Shown: one piece after another, positions 44,047 through 53,750 of the stretch
Numbering within the stretch: position 1 is the first letter of the stretch
Layout of the letters: each line of letters begins with the position of its first letter
Origin: RZYX01 sp036654375
GTDB taxonomy: Bacteria > Bacillota > Clostridia > Oscillospirales > Acutalibacteraceae
Assembly: GCA_036654375.1 (NCBI GenBank)
Contig: JAVVSD010000009.1
Coordinates: 1 to 64,000 of the forward strand
DNA length: 64,000 bases
Reading direction: 5' to 3'
The notes under the pieces: generated by a model
Told to the model about the DNA's origin: nothing
Database searches by the model: none
The model's input: only the letters and a program-made list of their open reading frames with translations
Program-made: the position numbers and the translations under genes

Positions 44047-46538
44047 TAAGTTGTTTCCTGTTCTTCTGTTGTTGTTTCAACATCTGGTGCCATTGCATTC
44101 ATCTCAAACCACTGTTGTTTTGTTATTAAAACCTTTCGCGGTTTACTTCCCTCAAATGGTCCAACTATGCCTCTTTCTTCAAGCTCATCAATTATTCTTG
44201 CTGCACGAGCATAACCAACTTTTAGCTTTCTTTGCAATAGTGTTGTTGATGCCTGCCCAGCTTCCAATACAGCCTCAATTGCTCTTGGAAGAAGCTCATC
44301 TGAATCCTCACTTCCACCTTCACTGGAAATTGAAGATGAACCTTTTTTGGAGCCTGTTGCCGCCGCCTGACGCTCAATTTCTTGAACCACCTCTTCATCA
44401 TAGGCTGACTGCTCCTGGTCCTTGATAAATCTTACAACTTCTTCAACCTCTTTATCTGAAGTGTAGCAGCCCTGTATTCTGACGGGCTTTGCTGTACCAA
44501 CAGGATAAAAAAGCATATCTCCATTACCAAGAAGCTTTTCAGCTCCAACCATGTCAAGAATTGTTCTTGAATCCACCTGTGACGAAACAGACAGCGCAAT
44601 TCGGCTTGGAATATTTGCTTTGATTATTCCTGTTATAACATCAACAGACGGTCGCTGTGTCGCAATTACAAGGTGTATTCCAGCCGCACGAGCCATCTGT
44701 GCCAAACGACAAATTGCATCTTCAACCTCGTTTGGTGCAGCCATCATAAGGTCTGAAAGCTCATCAATAAAAATTACTATCTGTGGCATTTTCTGAGCAT
44801 CTGGCTTGCTTTTGCAAGCTTCATTATACCCAAAAATATCTCTGACATTATTATCTGAAAAAGTTTTATATCTGTTTAGCATTTCCTTTACTGCCCAGCC
44901 AAGCGCACCCGAAGCTTTTCTTGGGTCTGACACAACAGGTGTCAACAAGTGCGGTATGCCATTATAAATTGTAAACTCAACCTGCTTAGGGTCAATCATT
45001 ACAAGCTTTACTTCATCTGGAGTTGCATTGTAAAGAAGGCTCAATATCATTGAATTAAGGCAAACTGATTTTCCTGAGCCAGTTGTTCCTGCAATCAAAA
45101 TATGCGGCATCTTTGCAAGGTCAGCACATATCATTTTCCCTGCGATATCGCGACCAAGTGCAACATTTAACTTACTTTTTGCTGTTTTATATTTTGGCTC
45201 TTCTATGAGTTCACGAAGAGTTACCATTGACTTTATTTTGTTTGGAACTTCAATTCCAACTGCTGCTTTGTTTGGAATTGGTGCTTCTATACGCACTCCG
45301 GAAGCTGCAAGGTTAAGTGCAATATCATCTGCAAGACCTGTTATCCTGCTGATTTTTACACCTGCTGCAGGAGCAAGCTCATATCTTGTTACCGATGGGC
45401 CTCTTGATATGTCAACAATTTTTGTTTCTACTCCAAAACTTTTAAGGGCACTGACAAGCTTTTCAGCATTTTGTTTTAGCTCATCGCTAAAGTTTGAATT
45501 TGATGTTGCTTTTGGCGGTGCAAGACATTCTACACTTGGCAATTTATAGTTTTGAGTGCCAATATGCTCATCTTTCTGAACAGCGTTACTCTCCTCTTTT
45601 ATTGATGATGTAACTGCAGCCGTTGCCACCGCTGCTTCAACTGGTGCAGCCGCTTTTTTTATTATATCGTCAAGAAGTACGGGCTTTGCTTCTTCTGTTG
45701 TGGTCTGTTTTGCTTCCGAGCTTTGAGCTGATGCTTTTCCCTCGTCCAAGTCAACATCAAACTTAGATTTTCTTTTCTTTTTTGTTGGTTTTGCAAGTTC
45801 TGAATTTTCATCGTCTGAAGGAGGTCCAAGATTTACATCTGGATTAAATCTTATTTTTTCTTGCTTTCTCTCTTCAATTTCTCTTGCTGTTTTTTCAATA
45901 TATTCGCCTGTTATTTCCCCTGCCTTTTGAACGGGCTTTCTAAATGCGTTATACAGGTTTATAAGCGTTGTTCCTGTCATTATCATTATTGTTACAAAAG
46001 TGAGCAGAACAATTGTTATGCTTGCCGTTATTTTTTCAGGGAAAAGCTTTAAAATAGCTCCTCCGATTATTGCTCCTATTGCACCACCATTTTTGGTGCT
46101 TAGTCCTGTATTATAGGCTTCTGCTATACTATCAAAATAGCTTGATGGAACAGATGTGCTTGAAAATATAAAGATTGCTCCACATATGAGTGATGTGAGC
46201 AAAAATGCTTCTCCAACTTTAAAGCCAATATTGGTGGTTGGCTTGTCCAATGCTGCCATTATAGCAATATACAGCATAACAATTGGCAAGACAAAAGCAC
46301 AAAATCCAAATATTCCAAAAAGGACTTTACGCATTACTTCCCAAGCATTCCCACCTGGTATAAGACAAATACAGAAAGTAAAAATAGAAACAGCAAAAAT
46401 TACAACAGCCCAAATTTGCCTTTTAGCTTTTTGTTCCTGTTCATTTTTTATGTACATTTTACCGTTTTGCGTGTTTTTACTTTTTGTTGTGCCTGATTTT
46501 TTTGTAGTTGATGGCTTTTTTTTCGTGGTATTTGCCAT
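44046..46538 (-). CDS. ftsK: DNA translocase FtsK/SpoIIIE
   Basis: 830-residue septal DNA pump. A Lys/Thr-rich start is followed by four membrane helices (about 40-200) and an acidic/basic linker. The motor has Walker A ILIAGTTGSGKSVCLNS near residue 483 and Walker B-type IVIFIDELSDLMM. The C-terminal gamma winged helix is DELLPRAIEAVLEAGQAST through RIIDELEERGIVGP. The ATG at 46538 follows GGAGTG by eight bases; a 41-residue upstream extension is rejected. The neighbouring tepA-like gene mirrors the spoIIIE region of Bacillus, so a role in forespore chromosome packing is plausible. Confidence 0.95.
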   Translation of the reverse strand: MANTTKKKPSTTKKSGTTKSKNTQNGKMYIKNEQEQKAKRQIWAVVIFAVSIFTFCICLIPGGNAWEVMRKVLFGIFGFCAFVLPIVMLYIAIMAALDKPTTNIGFKVGEAFLLTSLICGAIFIFSSTSVPSSYFDSIAEAYNTGLSTKNGGAIGAIIGGAILKLFPEKITASITIVLLTFVTIMIMTGTTLINLYNAFRKPVQKAGEITGEYIEKTAREIEERKQEKIRFNPDVNLGPPSDDENSELAKPTKKKRKSKFDVDLDEGKASAQSSEAKQTTTEEAKPVLLDDIIKKAAAPVEAAVATAAVTSSIKEESNAVQKDEHIGTQNYKLPSVECLAPPKATSNSNFSDELKQNAEKLVSALKSFGVETKIVDISRGPSVTRYELAPAAGVKISRITGLADDIALNLAASGVRIEAPIPNKAAVGIEVPNKIKSMVTLRELIEEPKYKTAKSKLNVALGRDIAGKMICADLAKMPHILIAGTTGSGKSVCLNSMILSLLYNATPDEVKLVMIDPKQVEFTIYNGIPHLLTPVVSDPRKASGALGWAVKEMLNRYKTFSDNNVRDIFGYNEACKSKPDAQKMPQIVIFIDELSDLMMAAPNEVEDAICRLAQMARAAGIHLVIATQRPSVDVITGIIKANIPSRIALSVSSQVDSRTILDMVGAEKLLGNGDMLFYPVGTAKPVRIQGCYTSDKEVEEVVRFIKDQEQSAYDEEVVQEIERQAAATGSKKGSSSISSEGGSEDSDELLPRAIEAVLEAGQASTTLLQRKLKVGYARAARIIDELEERGIVGPFEGSKPRKVLITKQQWFEMNAMAPDVETTTEEQETT

Positions 46539-46721
46539 TTGACAATCACTCCGTAATTTCTTTTTATATATGCTTAAATCAGAATTTTGAACTGTTTTTG
46601 TAGTATTTCTACTAACTTTATGACTTGAATATAAACAAATTAATCTATGTACAAGAAACAATAACCCATTACCTGAAAAATATAACAGGCTATTGTTGCA
46701 ATTTTTAAGCTTAAGATTTTC

Positions 46722-47621
46722 TTATATTTCTTCCTTAGATTCTTTTTCTTTTCTGTATTCAAGTGTTTCCTGCGTCTTTTCAACCGCTACTTTTAAGCTG
46801 CTATTATCTTTGGTTTCGGTATTATCAATTTTTTTATCTTTGATTGACCTCTTTTGTTTTGGATTTTTTTCTATCATATCATAAAGACAAGTCAACGCAT
46901 CAGAAAGACTTCCAATGCTGTCAATAAGACCTTCCTCAACTGCTTTTTCACCCTCAAGAACAGTGCCAACATCCATTACAAGCTCCCCTGTTTTTAGCAT
47001 TAGCTGTCTGAACCTGTCTGGATCCATTTTGGAGTTCTTTGTTATAAATTTAATGATTCTTTCCTGCATTTTGTCAAAATAAGAAAGGGTTTGTGGTACT
47101 CCCAAAACAAGCCCATTAAGACGGACAGGGTGAATTGTCATTGTTGCCGATGGAGTTATAAACGAATGCTTTGCTGAAACAGCAAGTGGAACTCCAATAG
47201 AATGGCCTCCGCCAAGAACTAATGATACAGTCGGCGTTTTCATTCCTGCCACAAGCTCGGCTATAGCAAGCCCGGCTTCAATATCTCCCCCGACTGTGTT
47301 GAGTATGATTATCAGCCCTTCGATTTCGTCACTTTCTTCAATGGCTACAAGCCTTGGAATTACATGCTCATATTTTGTAGTTTTATTTTGTGATGGCAAA
47401 ATATAGTGACCTTCAATTTGCCCGATTATAGTTAGGCAATGAATATAATGACCGTCTTTTTCAACTGTTATTGAACCCGTTTCGGTTATCTGTTTAAGCT
47501 CGTCACTGGTGTCATCTTCTGACTGGAGTTCATTTGACTCCTGTTCAACATAGTCAGGTGTTTTGAATGGGTCAGCAGGTGCTGTAAAATCATTCAATTT
47601 GAGTTTTTTACGATTGGACAT
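46722..47621 (-). CDS. ClpP-class serine protease, TepA/YmfB type
   Basis: 299 residues. The ClpP fold covers about 55-245, with nucleophile Ser in GGGHSIGVPLA and His in MTIHPVR. The first 50 residues are acidic, and the last 55 are a charged, probably disordered tail (KKIDNTETKD, EYRKEKESKEE). This TepA branch works without the Clp ATPase as far as known. It precedes ftsK/spoIIIE in the same direction, as in Bacillus subtilis. The interval to ftsK (46539-46721) contains only a weak hairpin. Confidence 0.85.
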   Translation of the reverse strand: MSNRKKLKLNDFTAPADPFKTPDYVEQESNELQSEDDTSDELKQITETGSITVEKDGHYIHCLTIIGQIEGHYILPSQNKTTKYEHVIPRLVAIEESDEIEGLIIILNTVGGDIEAGLAIAELVAGMKTPTVSLVLGGGHSIGVPLAVSAKHSFITPSATMTIHPVRLNGLVLGVPQTLSYFDKMQERIIKFITKNSKMDPDRFRQLMLKTGELVMDVGTVLEGEKAVEEGLIDSIGSLSDALTCLYDMIEKNPKQKRSIKDKKIDNTETKDNSSLKVAVEKTQETLEYRKEKESKEEI

Positions 47622-47868
47622 AAATGCGCCTCCGTTAATTTCTTTGCACTTATTGTTTCCAAACGAAGGGCTTCTATGAGTTGTATTTTAATTTCTGATT
47701 ATTATACCATTTTTAATTTAGAAGAGCAATATATATGAATAAAATAACATTTATTTAGATTTTATATACCACTTATAGTTATTGTATAAATTAATTGACA
47801 AACACTATATTATGTTATAAAATTACATTGTTAAAAAAATGAAAAAGTGTATTGGGAGGATGAAAAGT

Positions 47869-49800
47869 TTGGCATATACTATCTCACAAAAAATTATTAA
47901 AAACCATCTTGTATCTGGCGAGATGACCGTTGGAAATGAGATTGCAATTAAAATAGACCAGACACTCACACAAGATGCTACAGGAACAATGGCATATCTT
48001 GAATTTGAAGCTATGGGTGTTGACAGGGTAAAAACCGAGCTTTCTGTTGCTTATATCGATCATAATACATTGCAAACCGGCTTTGAAAATGCTGATGACC
48101 ACAGATTTATTCAAAGCGTTGCAAAAAAAAGAGGCATTCGTTTTTCTCGCCCTGGGAACGGAATTTGCCATCAAGTTCATCTTGAGCGTTTTGGTATTCC
48201 TGGCAAAACACTTATTGGCTCTGACAGCCATACGCCTACAGGCGGCGGAATAGGTATGCTTGCCATTGGTGCGGGCGGGCTTGATGTTGCTGTTGCAATG
48301 GGTGGCGGTGCCTACTATATTACTATGCCAAAGATGGTTAGAGTTAACCTTGTTGGCAAACTCAATCCTTGGGTTGCTGCAAAAGATGTTATTCTTGAAG
48401 TTTTGAGAGTAATGTCTGTTAAAGGCGGAGTTGGTAAAATCGTTGAATATGGCGGAGATGGTGTTAAAACACTATCCATCCCTGAGCGTGCAACTATAAC
48501 AAACATGGGTGCAGAGCTTGGTGCTACTACTTCTGTTTTCCCATCTGATGAAATAACACTTGAGTTTCTCAAAGCACAGAACAGAGAGCAAGACTTTTGT
48601 GAGCTGTCTGCTGATGCTGATGCTGTTTATGATGAAGTTATTGAAATCAACTTATCTACTCTTGCTCCAATGGCTGCAATGCCTCATATGCCTGACAATG
48701 TTAAGTCTGTTACAGAGATTGGCAAAATAACTGTTGACCAAGTTTGTATTGGTTCATGCACAAATTCCTCTCTTTCTGATATGCTCAAGGTTGCAGCTAT
48801 CCTTAAAGGCAAAAAAGTTGCTCCAAATGTCAGCCTTTCAATTGCGCCAGGCTCAATGCAGGTCCTTAATATGCTCGCACTGAACGGGGCACTTTCAGAC
48901 ATGATTGCTGCTGGTGCAAGAATTCTTGAATCTGCTTGCGGTCCATGTATTGGAATGGGACAATCACCTAACTCCGCTGGAGTTTCACTCAGAACCTTTA
49001 ATCGAAACTTTGAAGGCCGCTCTGGCACTGCTGATGCTGGCATTTATCTTGTTAGCCCTGAAGTTGCTGCCGTATCTGCAATCACTGGTGTTCTTACTGA
49101 TCCACGCACACTTGGTGAAGCCGCAAAAATTGATATGCCTGAAAAGTTCATTATAAATGATAATCTTATTGAATTGCCTGCAACTGAACAGGAAGCAAAA
49201 AATATTAAGGTTGCATATGGGCCAAACATTAAGCCATTTCCTACTTCTGTTGCTCTTTCAGACAGCATTTGTGCAAAAGCAATTCTTAAGGTTGCTGATA
49301 ATATCACCACAGACCATATCATGCCTGCCGGTGCAAAAATATTGCCTTATCGCTCTAACATTCCTTTCCTTTCTCAATTCTGCTTTAAGCAGTGCGATGA
49401 GAATTTTGCTGAAAACTGCAAAGCTGAAGGCAAGGGTATTATTATTGGTGGAGCAAATTATGGACAAGGTTCTTCTCGTGAACACGCTGCTCTCGTTCCA
49501 CTTTATCTTGGAATTAAAGCTGTTATAACCAAGTCATTTGCAAGAATTCACTGTGCAAACCTTATTAACGCTGGAATACTCCCCTTTACCTTTGCAAATC
49601 CTGAAGATTATGATAAAATATCTCAGAGAGATGAACTTTGCCTTTCCAATATCCGCAAGTTAATTGAAAATAATTCTCCTGTTGTTCTTGAAAACAAGAC
49701 AAAAAACGAGAAATATCCTCTCTGCTATGATTTTTCACAAAGACAAAAGGATATTTTGCTTGCTGGCGGACTGTTAAATTATACAAGAGAAAATATATAA
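47869..49800 (+). CDS. Aconitate hydratase
   Basis: 643-residue [4Fe-4S] enzyme isomerising citrate and isocitrate. DQTLTQDATGTMAYLEFEA region, HNTLQTGFENADDHRF and GSDSHTPTGGG (about 112-124) are canonical. Cluster Cys residues are in IGSCTNSS and ACGPCIGMG. The swivel domain has GGANYGQGSSREHA near 545. It is the compact Aquifex-type form common in clostridia. The best start is TTG at 47869, nine bases after GGGAGG, giving MAYTISQKII; upstream ATGs lie on or before the ribosome site. It leads an operon with isocitrate dehydrogenase and rex. Confidence 0.95.
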   Translation: MAYTISQKIIKNHLVSGEMTVGNEIAIKIDQTLTQDATGTMAYLEFEAMGVDRVKTELSVAYIDHNTLQTGFENADDHRFIQSVAKKRGIRFSRPGNGICHQVHLERFGIPGKTLIGSDSHTPTGGGIGMLAIGAGGLDVAVAMGGGAYYITMPKMVRVNLVGKLNPWVAAKDVILEVLRVMSVKGGVGKIVEYGGDGVKTLSIPERATITNMGAELGATTSVFPSDEITLEFLKAQNREQDFCELSADADAVYDEVIEINLSTLAPMAAMPHMPDNVKSVTEIGKITVDQVCIGSCTNSSLSDMLKVAAILKGKKVAPNVSLSIAPGSMQVLNMLALNGALSDMIAAGARILESACGPCIGMGQSPNSAGVSLRTFNRNFEGRSGTADAGIYLVSPEVAAVSAITGVLTDPRTLGEAAKIDMPEKFIINDNLIELPATEQEAKNIKVAYGPNIKPFPTSVALSDSICAKAILKVADNITTDHIMPAGAKILPYRSNIPFLSQFCFKQCDENFAENCKAEGKGIIIGGANYGQGSSREHAALVPLYLGIKAVITKSFARIHCANLINAGILPFTFANPEDYDKISQRDELCLSNIRKLIENNSPVVLENKTKNEKYPLCYDFSQRQKDILLAGGLLNYTRENI

Positions 49801-49824
49801 TCTAAATTTGAAAGGAATAAAATT

Positions 49825-50994
49825 ATGCGTGAAACTGAAATAAAGGAAGCAGTTGAAAAATTCGAGGCTCTTGTTCGCGCTCAGCTTGAGCGTTCAGACA
49901 ATATTAAAAAGCAAAAGGATTTTGTTGACTTTGAATCACTTGATAAGATTATTATAGGTGTATGTGGCGGAGATGGAATTGGTCCAATTATCACAAAGGA
50001 ATCTGCTCGTGTGCTTGAATATATGCTTAAAAACGATGTCGCCGCAGGCAAAGTTGAATTTAAGGTTATCGACGGTCTTACAATTGAAAATCGTGCAAAA
50101 GTCATGAAAGCTATTCCTGATGATGTTCTTGAGGAACTTAAAGCTTGCCATGTTATTCTTAAAGGACCAACAACAACTCCTCAGGCTGGTGATAATTGGC
50201 CAAACATTGAAAGTGCAAATGTTGCAATGCGTAAATCACTTGATTTGTTTGCAAACTTAAGACCTGTTCGTGTTCCTGAAAAAGGAATCGACTGGACTTT
50301 CTTCCGTGAAAACACTGAAGGTGCATACGCCGTTGGTTCACTTGGCGTTAATGTTACTGATGACCTTGCTCTTGACTTTGTTGTTGCAACCTCTGAGGGT
50401 TGTGAAAGAATTGCAAAGCTTGCTTATGATTATGCAAGGAAGAACAAAAAAGAGCGTGTTTCAATAATTACAAAAGCAAATGTTATTAAAACTACAGACG
50501 GAAAGTTCCTGAATATATGCAAAAATGTTGGAAAAGATTTTCCTGAAATCATAACTGATGAATGGTATATCGACATTACAACCGCAAAGCTTATTGATGA
50601 AAAAAGACGCACAGATTTTAAAGTTTTTGTTTTACCAAACCTTTATGGCGACATCATTACAGATGAAGCAGCAGAATTTCAGGGCGGTGTTGGTACTGCC
50701 GGTAGTGCAAATATTGGTAAACGCTATGCAATGTTTGAAGCTATTCATGGCTCTGCTCCAAGAATGATTAGAGAAGGTCGCGGAGATTATGCTGACCCAT
50801 GCTCAATGCTTCGTGCTTCTGCAATGCTTCTATCTCATATTGGCAGACAGGATAAAGCTGATATGCTTGAAAGAGCTTTGGATATCTGTATGTTTGAAGA
50901 GAAAACAATTTCAATTACAGGACGCAATGATGGCTGTACCTGCAGTGAATTTGGTGACTATGTTATGGAAACTGTTAAAAAAATTAGCGACTAA
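49825..50994 (+). CDS. Isocitrate/isopropylmalate-family dehydrogenase, probably isocitrate dehydrogenase
   Basis: 389-residue beta-decarboxylating dehydrogenase making 2-oxoglutarate. VCGGDGIGPIITKESARVLEY, LKGPTTTPQ, SLDLFANLRPVR, RENTEGAYAVGS, and the metal site in NLYGDIITDEAAEFQGGVG with EAIHGSAPR are all present. Placement 24 bases after aconitase supports isocitrate as substrate. The N-terminal 35 residues form a helical extension. Together with aconitase it supplies 2-oxoglutarate for glutamate; no citrate synthase is in the window. Confidence 0.93.
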   Translation: MRETEIKEAVEKFEALVRAQLERSDNIKKQKDFVDFESLDKIIIGVCGGDGIGPIITKESARVLEYMLKNDVAAGKVEFKVIDGLTIENRAKVMKAIPDDVLEELKACHVILKGPTTTPQAGDNWPNIESANVAMRKSLDLFANLRPVRVPEKGIDWTFFRENTEGAYAVGSLGVNVTDDLALDFVVATSEGCERIAKLAYDYARKNKKERVSIITKANVIKTTDGKFLNICKNVGKDFPEIITDEWYIDITTAKLIDEKRRTDFKVFVLPNLYGDIITDEAAEFQGGVGTAGSANIGKRYAMFEAIHGSAPRMIREGRGDYADPCSMLRASAMLLSHIGRQDKADMLERALDICMFEEKTISITGRNDGCTCSEFGDYVMETVKKISD

Positions 50995-51021
50995 TATACA
51001 ATTTTTAAGGAGTTGAAGCAA

Positions 51022-51657
51022 GTGGCAACTAACAAGTATATCTCAATGTCGGTTATCAAAAGACTTCCTCGTTATTATCGTTTTCTTAATAACTTGAAAA
51101 ATGATGGAATAACCAGAATTTCCTCTAAAGAGCTTTCAAACAGAATGGGATTTACCGCCTCCCAAATTCGTCAGGACCTTAATTGCTTTGGTGGATTTGG
51201 GCAGCAAGGTTATGGCTATAATGTTATGAGCCTTCACGAGGAGATAGGAAAAATTCTTGGCGTTGATCGTGGTTTTAAAATGATTTTAGTGGGAGCAGGT
51301 AATCTTGGACGAGCCATTGCTACACATATCGCTTTTGAAAGTCGTGGATTTGAACTAATTGGAATATTTGATAAAAATGAAGCTATTATCGGTGAAATGA
51401 TTAAAGGCATTCCAATTAGAAGTGTTGATGTTCTTGACGATTTTTGTAAGGAAAATTTGCCTGTTGTTGCCGCTCTATGTATTCCATCAAACCAGAGTGA
51501 AGCAATAATGGACCAGCTTGTTGATGTTGGAATAAAGGGATTTTGGAATTTTTCCCACTTTGATATTGGTGCAAAGTATCCTGACCTTGCAGTTGAGAAT
51601 GTTCATCTAAGTGACAGCATTATGACATTAAGCTATCAAATTATGAATAAAATTTGA
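51022..51657 (+). CDS. rex: Redox-sensing transcriptional repressor Rex
   Basis: 211-residue NADH/NAD+ sensor. The N-terminal winged helix (VIKRLPRYYRFLNNL, RISSKELSNRMGFTASQIRQDLNCFGGFGQQGYGY) is canonical. A Rossmann domain follows with LVGAGNLGRAI near 91 and IFDKNEAIIGE, and a C-terminal swap helix. The GTG at 51022 lies nine bases after AAGGAG. Location behind aconitase and isocitrate dehydrogenase suggests redox control of this operon, though no full TTGTTAA-N4-TTAACAA site was found upstream. Confidence 0.95.
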   Translation: MATNKYISMSVIKRLPRYYRFLNNLKNDGITRISSKELSNRMGFTASQIRQDLNCFGGFGQQGYGYNVMSLHEEIGKILGVDRGFKMILVGAGNLGRAIATHIAFESRGFELIGIFDKNEAIIGEMIKGIPIRSVDVLDDFCKENLPVVAALCIPSNQSEAIMDQLVDVGIKGFWNFSHFDIGAKYPDLAVENVHLSDSIMTLSYQIMNKI

Positions 51658-51678
51658 TTATTTTTGGGTGTGGAATAT

Positions 51679-52353
51679 ATGAAACAAATTCTCAATATCA
51701 AACCTCTTGACATCATTCCTTTCCCCAAAGGCTTCGTAATTGTAATGGGGGACAGTCGTGATTCAAAGGGAAACTTTAAAGTTACTTTTAAAGCATTTGA
51801 TTTTGCCTTAAACGAACTTACTCATATTACTAAGAGTGTTTATTTACTTAATAAATTTGGCCCTGCTTATAAGTCAATTGCTGACCAGATTGGTGATTAT
51901 GTTTCTTGTGCTGCTGGAATTTTGCCTAATAAAAAAGTGCAAATTGTTTATCCAACAGGTGAAATGGGTACATTTGATGTTGATGGCACACTATTGTGGA
52001 CAGGTGATTTAATTTATCATGACTCCCCTGTTCGCTCCGCTGCTGTTGATGATAAATATATCTGGTGTACTGTTCCAAAGCACAATTCAATTATTCGTTA
52101 CTCACCTACCCTCAAAAAAGTTGATTTCAGAATAGGTGGAGAAAAATCAAGTGTTTTTGGCAGACCAATGTCGATTTGTAAAGTTGATAACAACCTCTAT
52201 GTTTGTAACAAGGGTTCACTAAATATTAGCTGTGTTAATCTTGACAACTTTGTTGTGAGTGAATATAAAACTTTTGACGAACCCGTATTAAGGTATTTTC
52301 AAACTTTAAACAAAGAAATTGTTGTTCTTGCATCAGGCGTATACATATTGTAA
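51679..52353 (+). CDS. Uncharacterised protein, probable beta-propeller
   Basis: 224 residues, soluble, no signal peptide, mostly beta strands with recurring turns of the type DDKYIWCTVPKHNSIIRYSP and NLYVCNKGSLNISCVN. That pattern suggests a small beta-propeller; I do not recognise the family. The ATG at 51679 follows GGTGTGG by five bases. It lies 21 bases after rex in the same direction and ends at a strong terminator, so it belongs to the aconitase-icd-rex operon. No function proposed. Confidence 0.65.
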   Translation: MKQILNIKPLDIIPFPKGFVIVMGDSRDSKGNFKVTFKAFDFALNELTHITKSVYLLNKFGPAYKSIADQIGDYVSCAAGILPNKKVQIVYPTGEMGTFDVDGTLLWTGDLIYHDSPVRSAAVDDKYIWCTVPKHNSIIRYSPTLKKVDFRIGGEKSSVFGRPMSICKVDNNLYVCNKGSLNISCVNLDNFVVSEYKTFDEPVLRYFQTLNKEIVVLASGVYIL

Positions 52354-52376
52354 TTTTTTTAACACAATTGACTATA

Positions 52377-52410
52377 AAAGGAATGGATTTTTCTCCATTC
52401 CTTTTTTGTT
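52377..52410 (+). terminator. Terminator of the aconitase-icd-rex operon
   Basis: A 12-bp stem AAAAGGAATGGA/TCCATTCCTTTT (52377-52388 with 52395-52406) followed by TTTTG. Confidence 0.9.
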
Positions 52411-52505
52411 TTTGTTCAATTTTGTAATTGTTTCCATATACTTTTTGTATTATAATATATGCAGTGTTTGTATATCAAAAAATTATGTAATGGGGGATAT
52501 TATTT

Positions 52506-53705
52506 ATGACATCTGAAAAAAATTACCCTAACATCTTTGTCCATGGTATGCTTGGATGGGGAGAAAGAGAAACTGTTTACAGCAAATTCCCTTACTGGGG
52601 TATGCTTTGTGGCTCGCTGACTAAAGCACTTAACGAAAATGGCTATGAAAGTTATGCATCAAAAGTTGGTTCTCTTGCAAGTGCTTGGGACAGGTCTTGT
52701 GAGCTTTATGCTCAACTTATGGGTACAACAGTTGACTACGGAAAAGTACATTCGGAAAAATACGACCATGCTCGATTTGGCAGAACTTTTGACAAGCCTC
52801 TCTTTAAAGGCTGGGGTGAAACTGATGAAAACGGATTTTTGAAAAAGATTAACCTTCTCGGGCATAGCTTTGGTGGTGCAACAATGAGAATGTTTGTTGA
52901 GCTTCTTACTAATGGTAGCAAAGAAGAGCAGGAAGGAACCGATAAGAGTGAACTTTCTCCACTTTTTGTAGGTGGTCACGGCAATTGGGTTCACACTATT
53001 ACCGCAATTTCTTCGCCACATAACGGTACAACTATTTTTTATGCTCTTCCAAAAACAATGAACTTTGCAGCATATGGCACATTCTTCCTTGGAAATATTT
53101 TAGGCAATACCAATGTTAATAAGGCTTATGACTTCTGTCTTGAGCAATTTGGTCTTTCATCACTTCCATATTCAGAGCCACAATATGGCAGTATGCTTAA
53201 TACTATTGGAATCGAAAAAGCGGTTGCATCAAATGACCATCTTTGGTATGACCTTACTCTTCACGGTGCTAAGGAACTAAATGAAAAAATCACTTGTTGC
53301 AAGGATACATACTACTTCTCTCTCGCAGGTCAAATGACTGATGAGGATATGTTAACAGGTCATCACAGCCATTCAAAGGGAATGTTCCCTCTGCTCTGGC
53401 CACTTGCTCATGCAATGGGCAAATATGACCATAACACCGTAAATGATATCCCGGTTGATAAGAGCTGGTGTGCAAATGACGGATGTCTTTCAACTGTTTC
53501 TGGACTACATCCAGAAAACGAACCATTTGTTAACTATGAAGATGTTAAAAGCAAAAAGATTAAAAAAGGCGTTTGGCATGTTATGCCAGTTGAGCAGGCT
53601 GACCATGGCAAGATAATCGGTGGTTCACTCCAATTTATTGGACGAAGCAAAGAATTTATGGATTATTATATAGAACACATAAAAATGCTTAACTCGTTAG
53701 CATAA
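52506..53705 (+). CDS. Triacylglycerol lipase-like alpha/beta hydrolase, family I.5 type
   Basis: 399 residues. It follows the Gram-positive thermophilic lipase (family I.5) order: NIFVHGMLGWGERE, YWGMLCGSL, SAWDRSCELYAQLMG, VDYG-HARFGRTF, then the nucleophile Ser121 in GHSFGG. Asp325 (CANDGCLST) and His367 (ADHGKIIG) complete the triad. I.5 lipases are secreted, but this protein starts directly at MTSEKNYPNIFVHG with no signal peptide. GGGGGA sits before the ATG, so it appears cytoplasmic or exported by another route. Single gene between two terminators. Confidence 0.9.
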   Translation: MTSEKNYPNIFVHGMLGWGERETVYSKFPYWGMLCGSLTKALNENGYESYASKVGSLASAWDRSCELYAQLMGTTVDYGKVHSEKYDHARFGRTFDKPLFKGWGETDENGFLKKINLLGHSFGGATMRMFVELLTNGSKEEQEGTDKSELSPLFVGGHGNWVHTITAISSPHNGTTIFYALPKTMNFAAYGTFFLGNILGNTNVNKAYDFCLEQFGLSSLPYSEPQYGSMLNTIGIEKAVASNDHLWYDLTLHGAKELNEKITCCKDTYYFSLAGQMTDEDMLTGHHSHSKGMFPLLWPLAHAMGKYDHNTVNDIPVDKSWCANDGCLSTVSGLHPENEPFVNYEDVKSKKIKKGVWHVMPVEQADHGKIIGGSLQFIGRSKEFMDYYIEHIKMLNSLA

Positions 53706-53710
53706 AAATT

Positions 53711-53750
53711 TTGGCTGTGATACTTAAATGTATCACAGCCTTTTTATTAC
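53711..53750. terminator. Bidirectional terminator between the lipase and acyl-CoA ligase genes
   Basis: An 11-bp stem GGCTGTGATAC/GTATCACAGCC with T-rich ends on the plus strand and the reverse on the minus. It overlaps the very end of the ligase gene. Confidence 0.85.

Noticed and set aside
46656..46700. Terminator between the tepA-like gene and ftsK
   Set aside because: A hairpin AACAATAACC/GGCTATTGTT with one G-U pair on the minus strand is present, but its tail is not T-rich and the loop is long.
47770..47840. Rex operator upstream of aconitase
   Set aside because: Only a half-site TTGTTAA is visible near 47828; the second half does not match the 18-base palindrome.
48684..49043. Long reverse-strand frames inside aconitase and isocitrate dehydrogenase
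   Set aside because: They lie fully within well-conserved genes, have no ribosome sites, and their translations resemble no protein family. They are codon-bias shadows.
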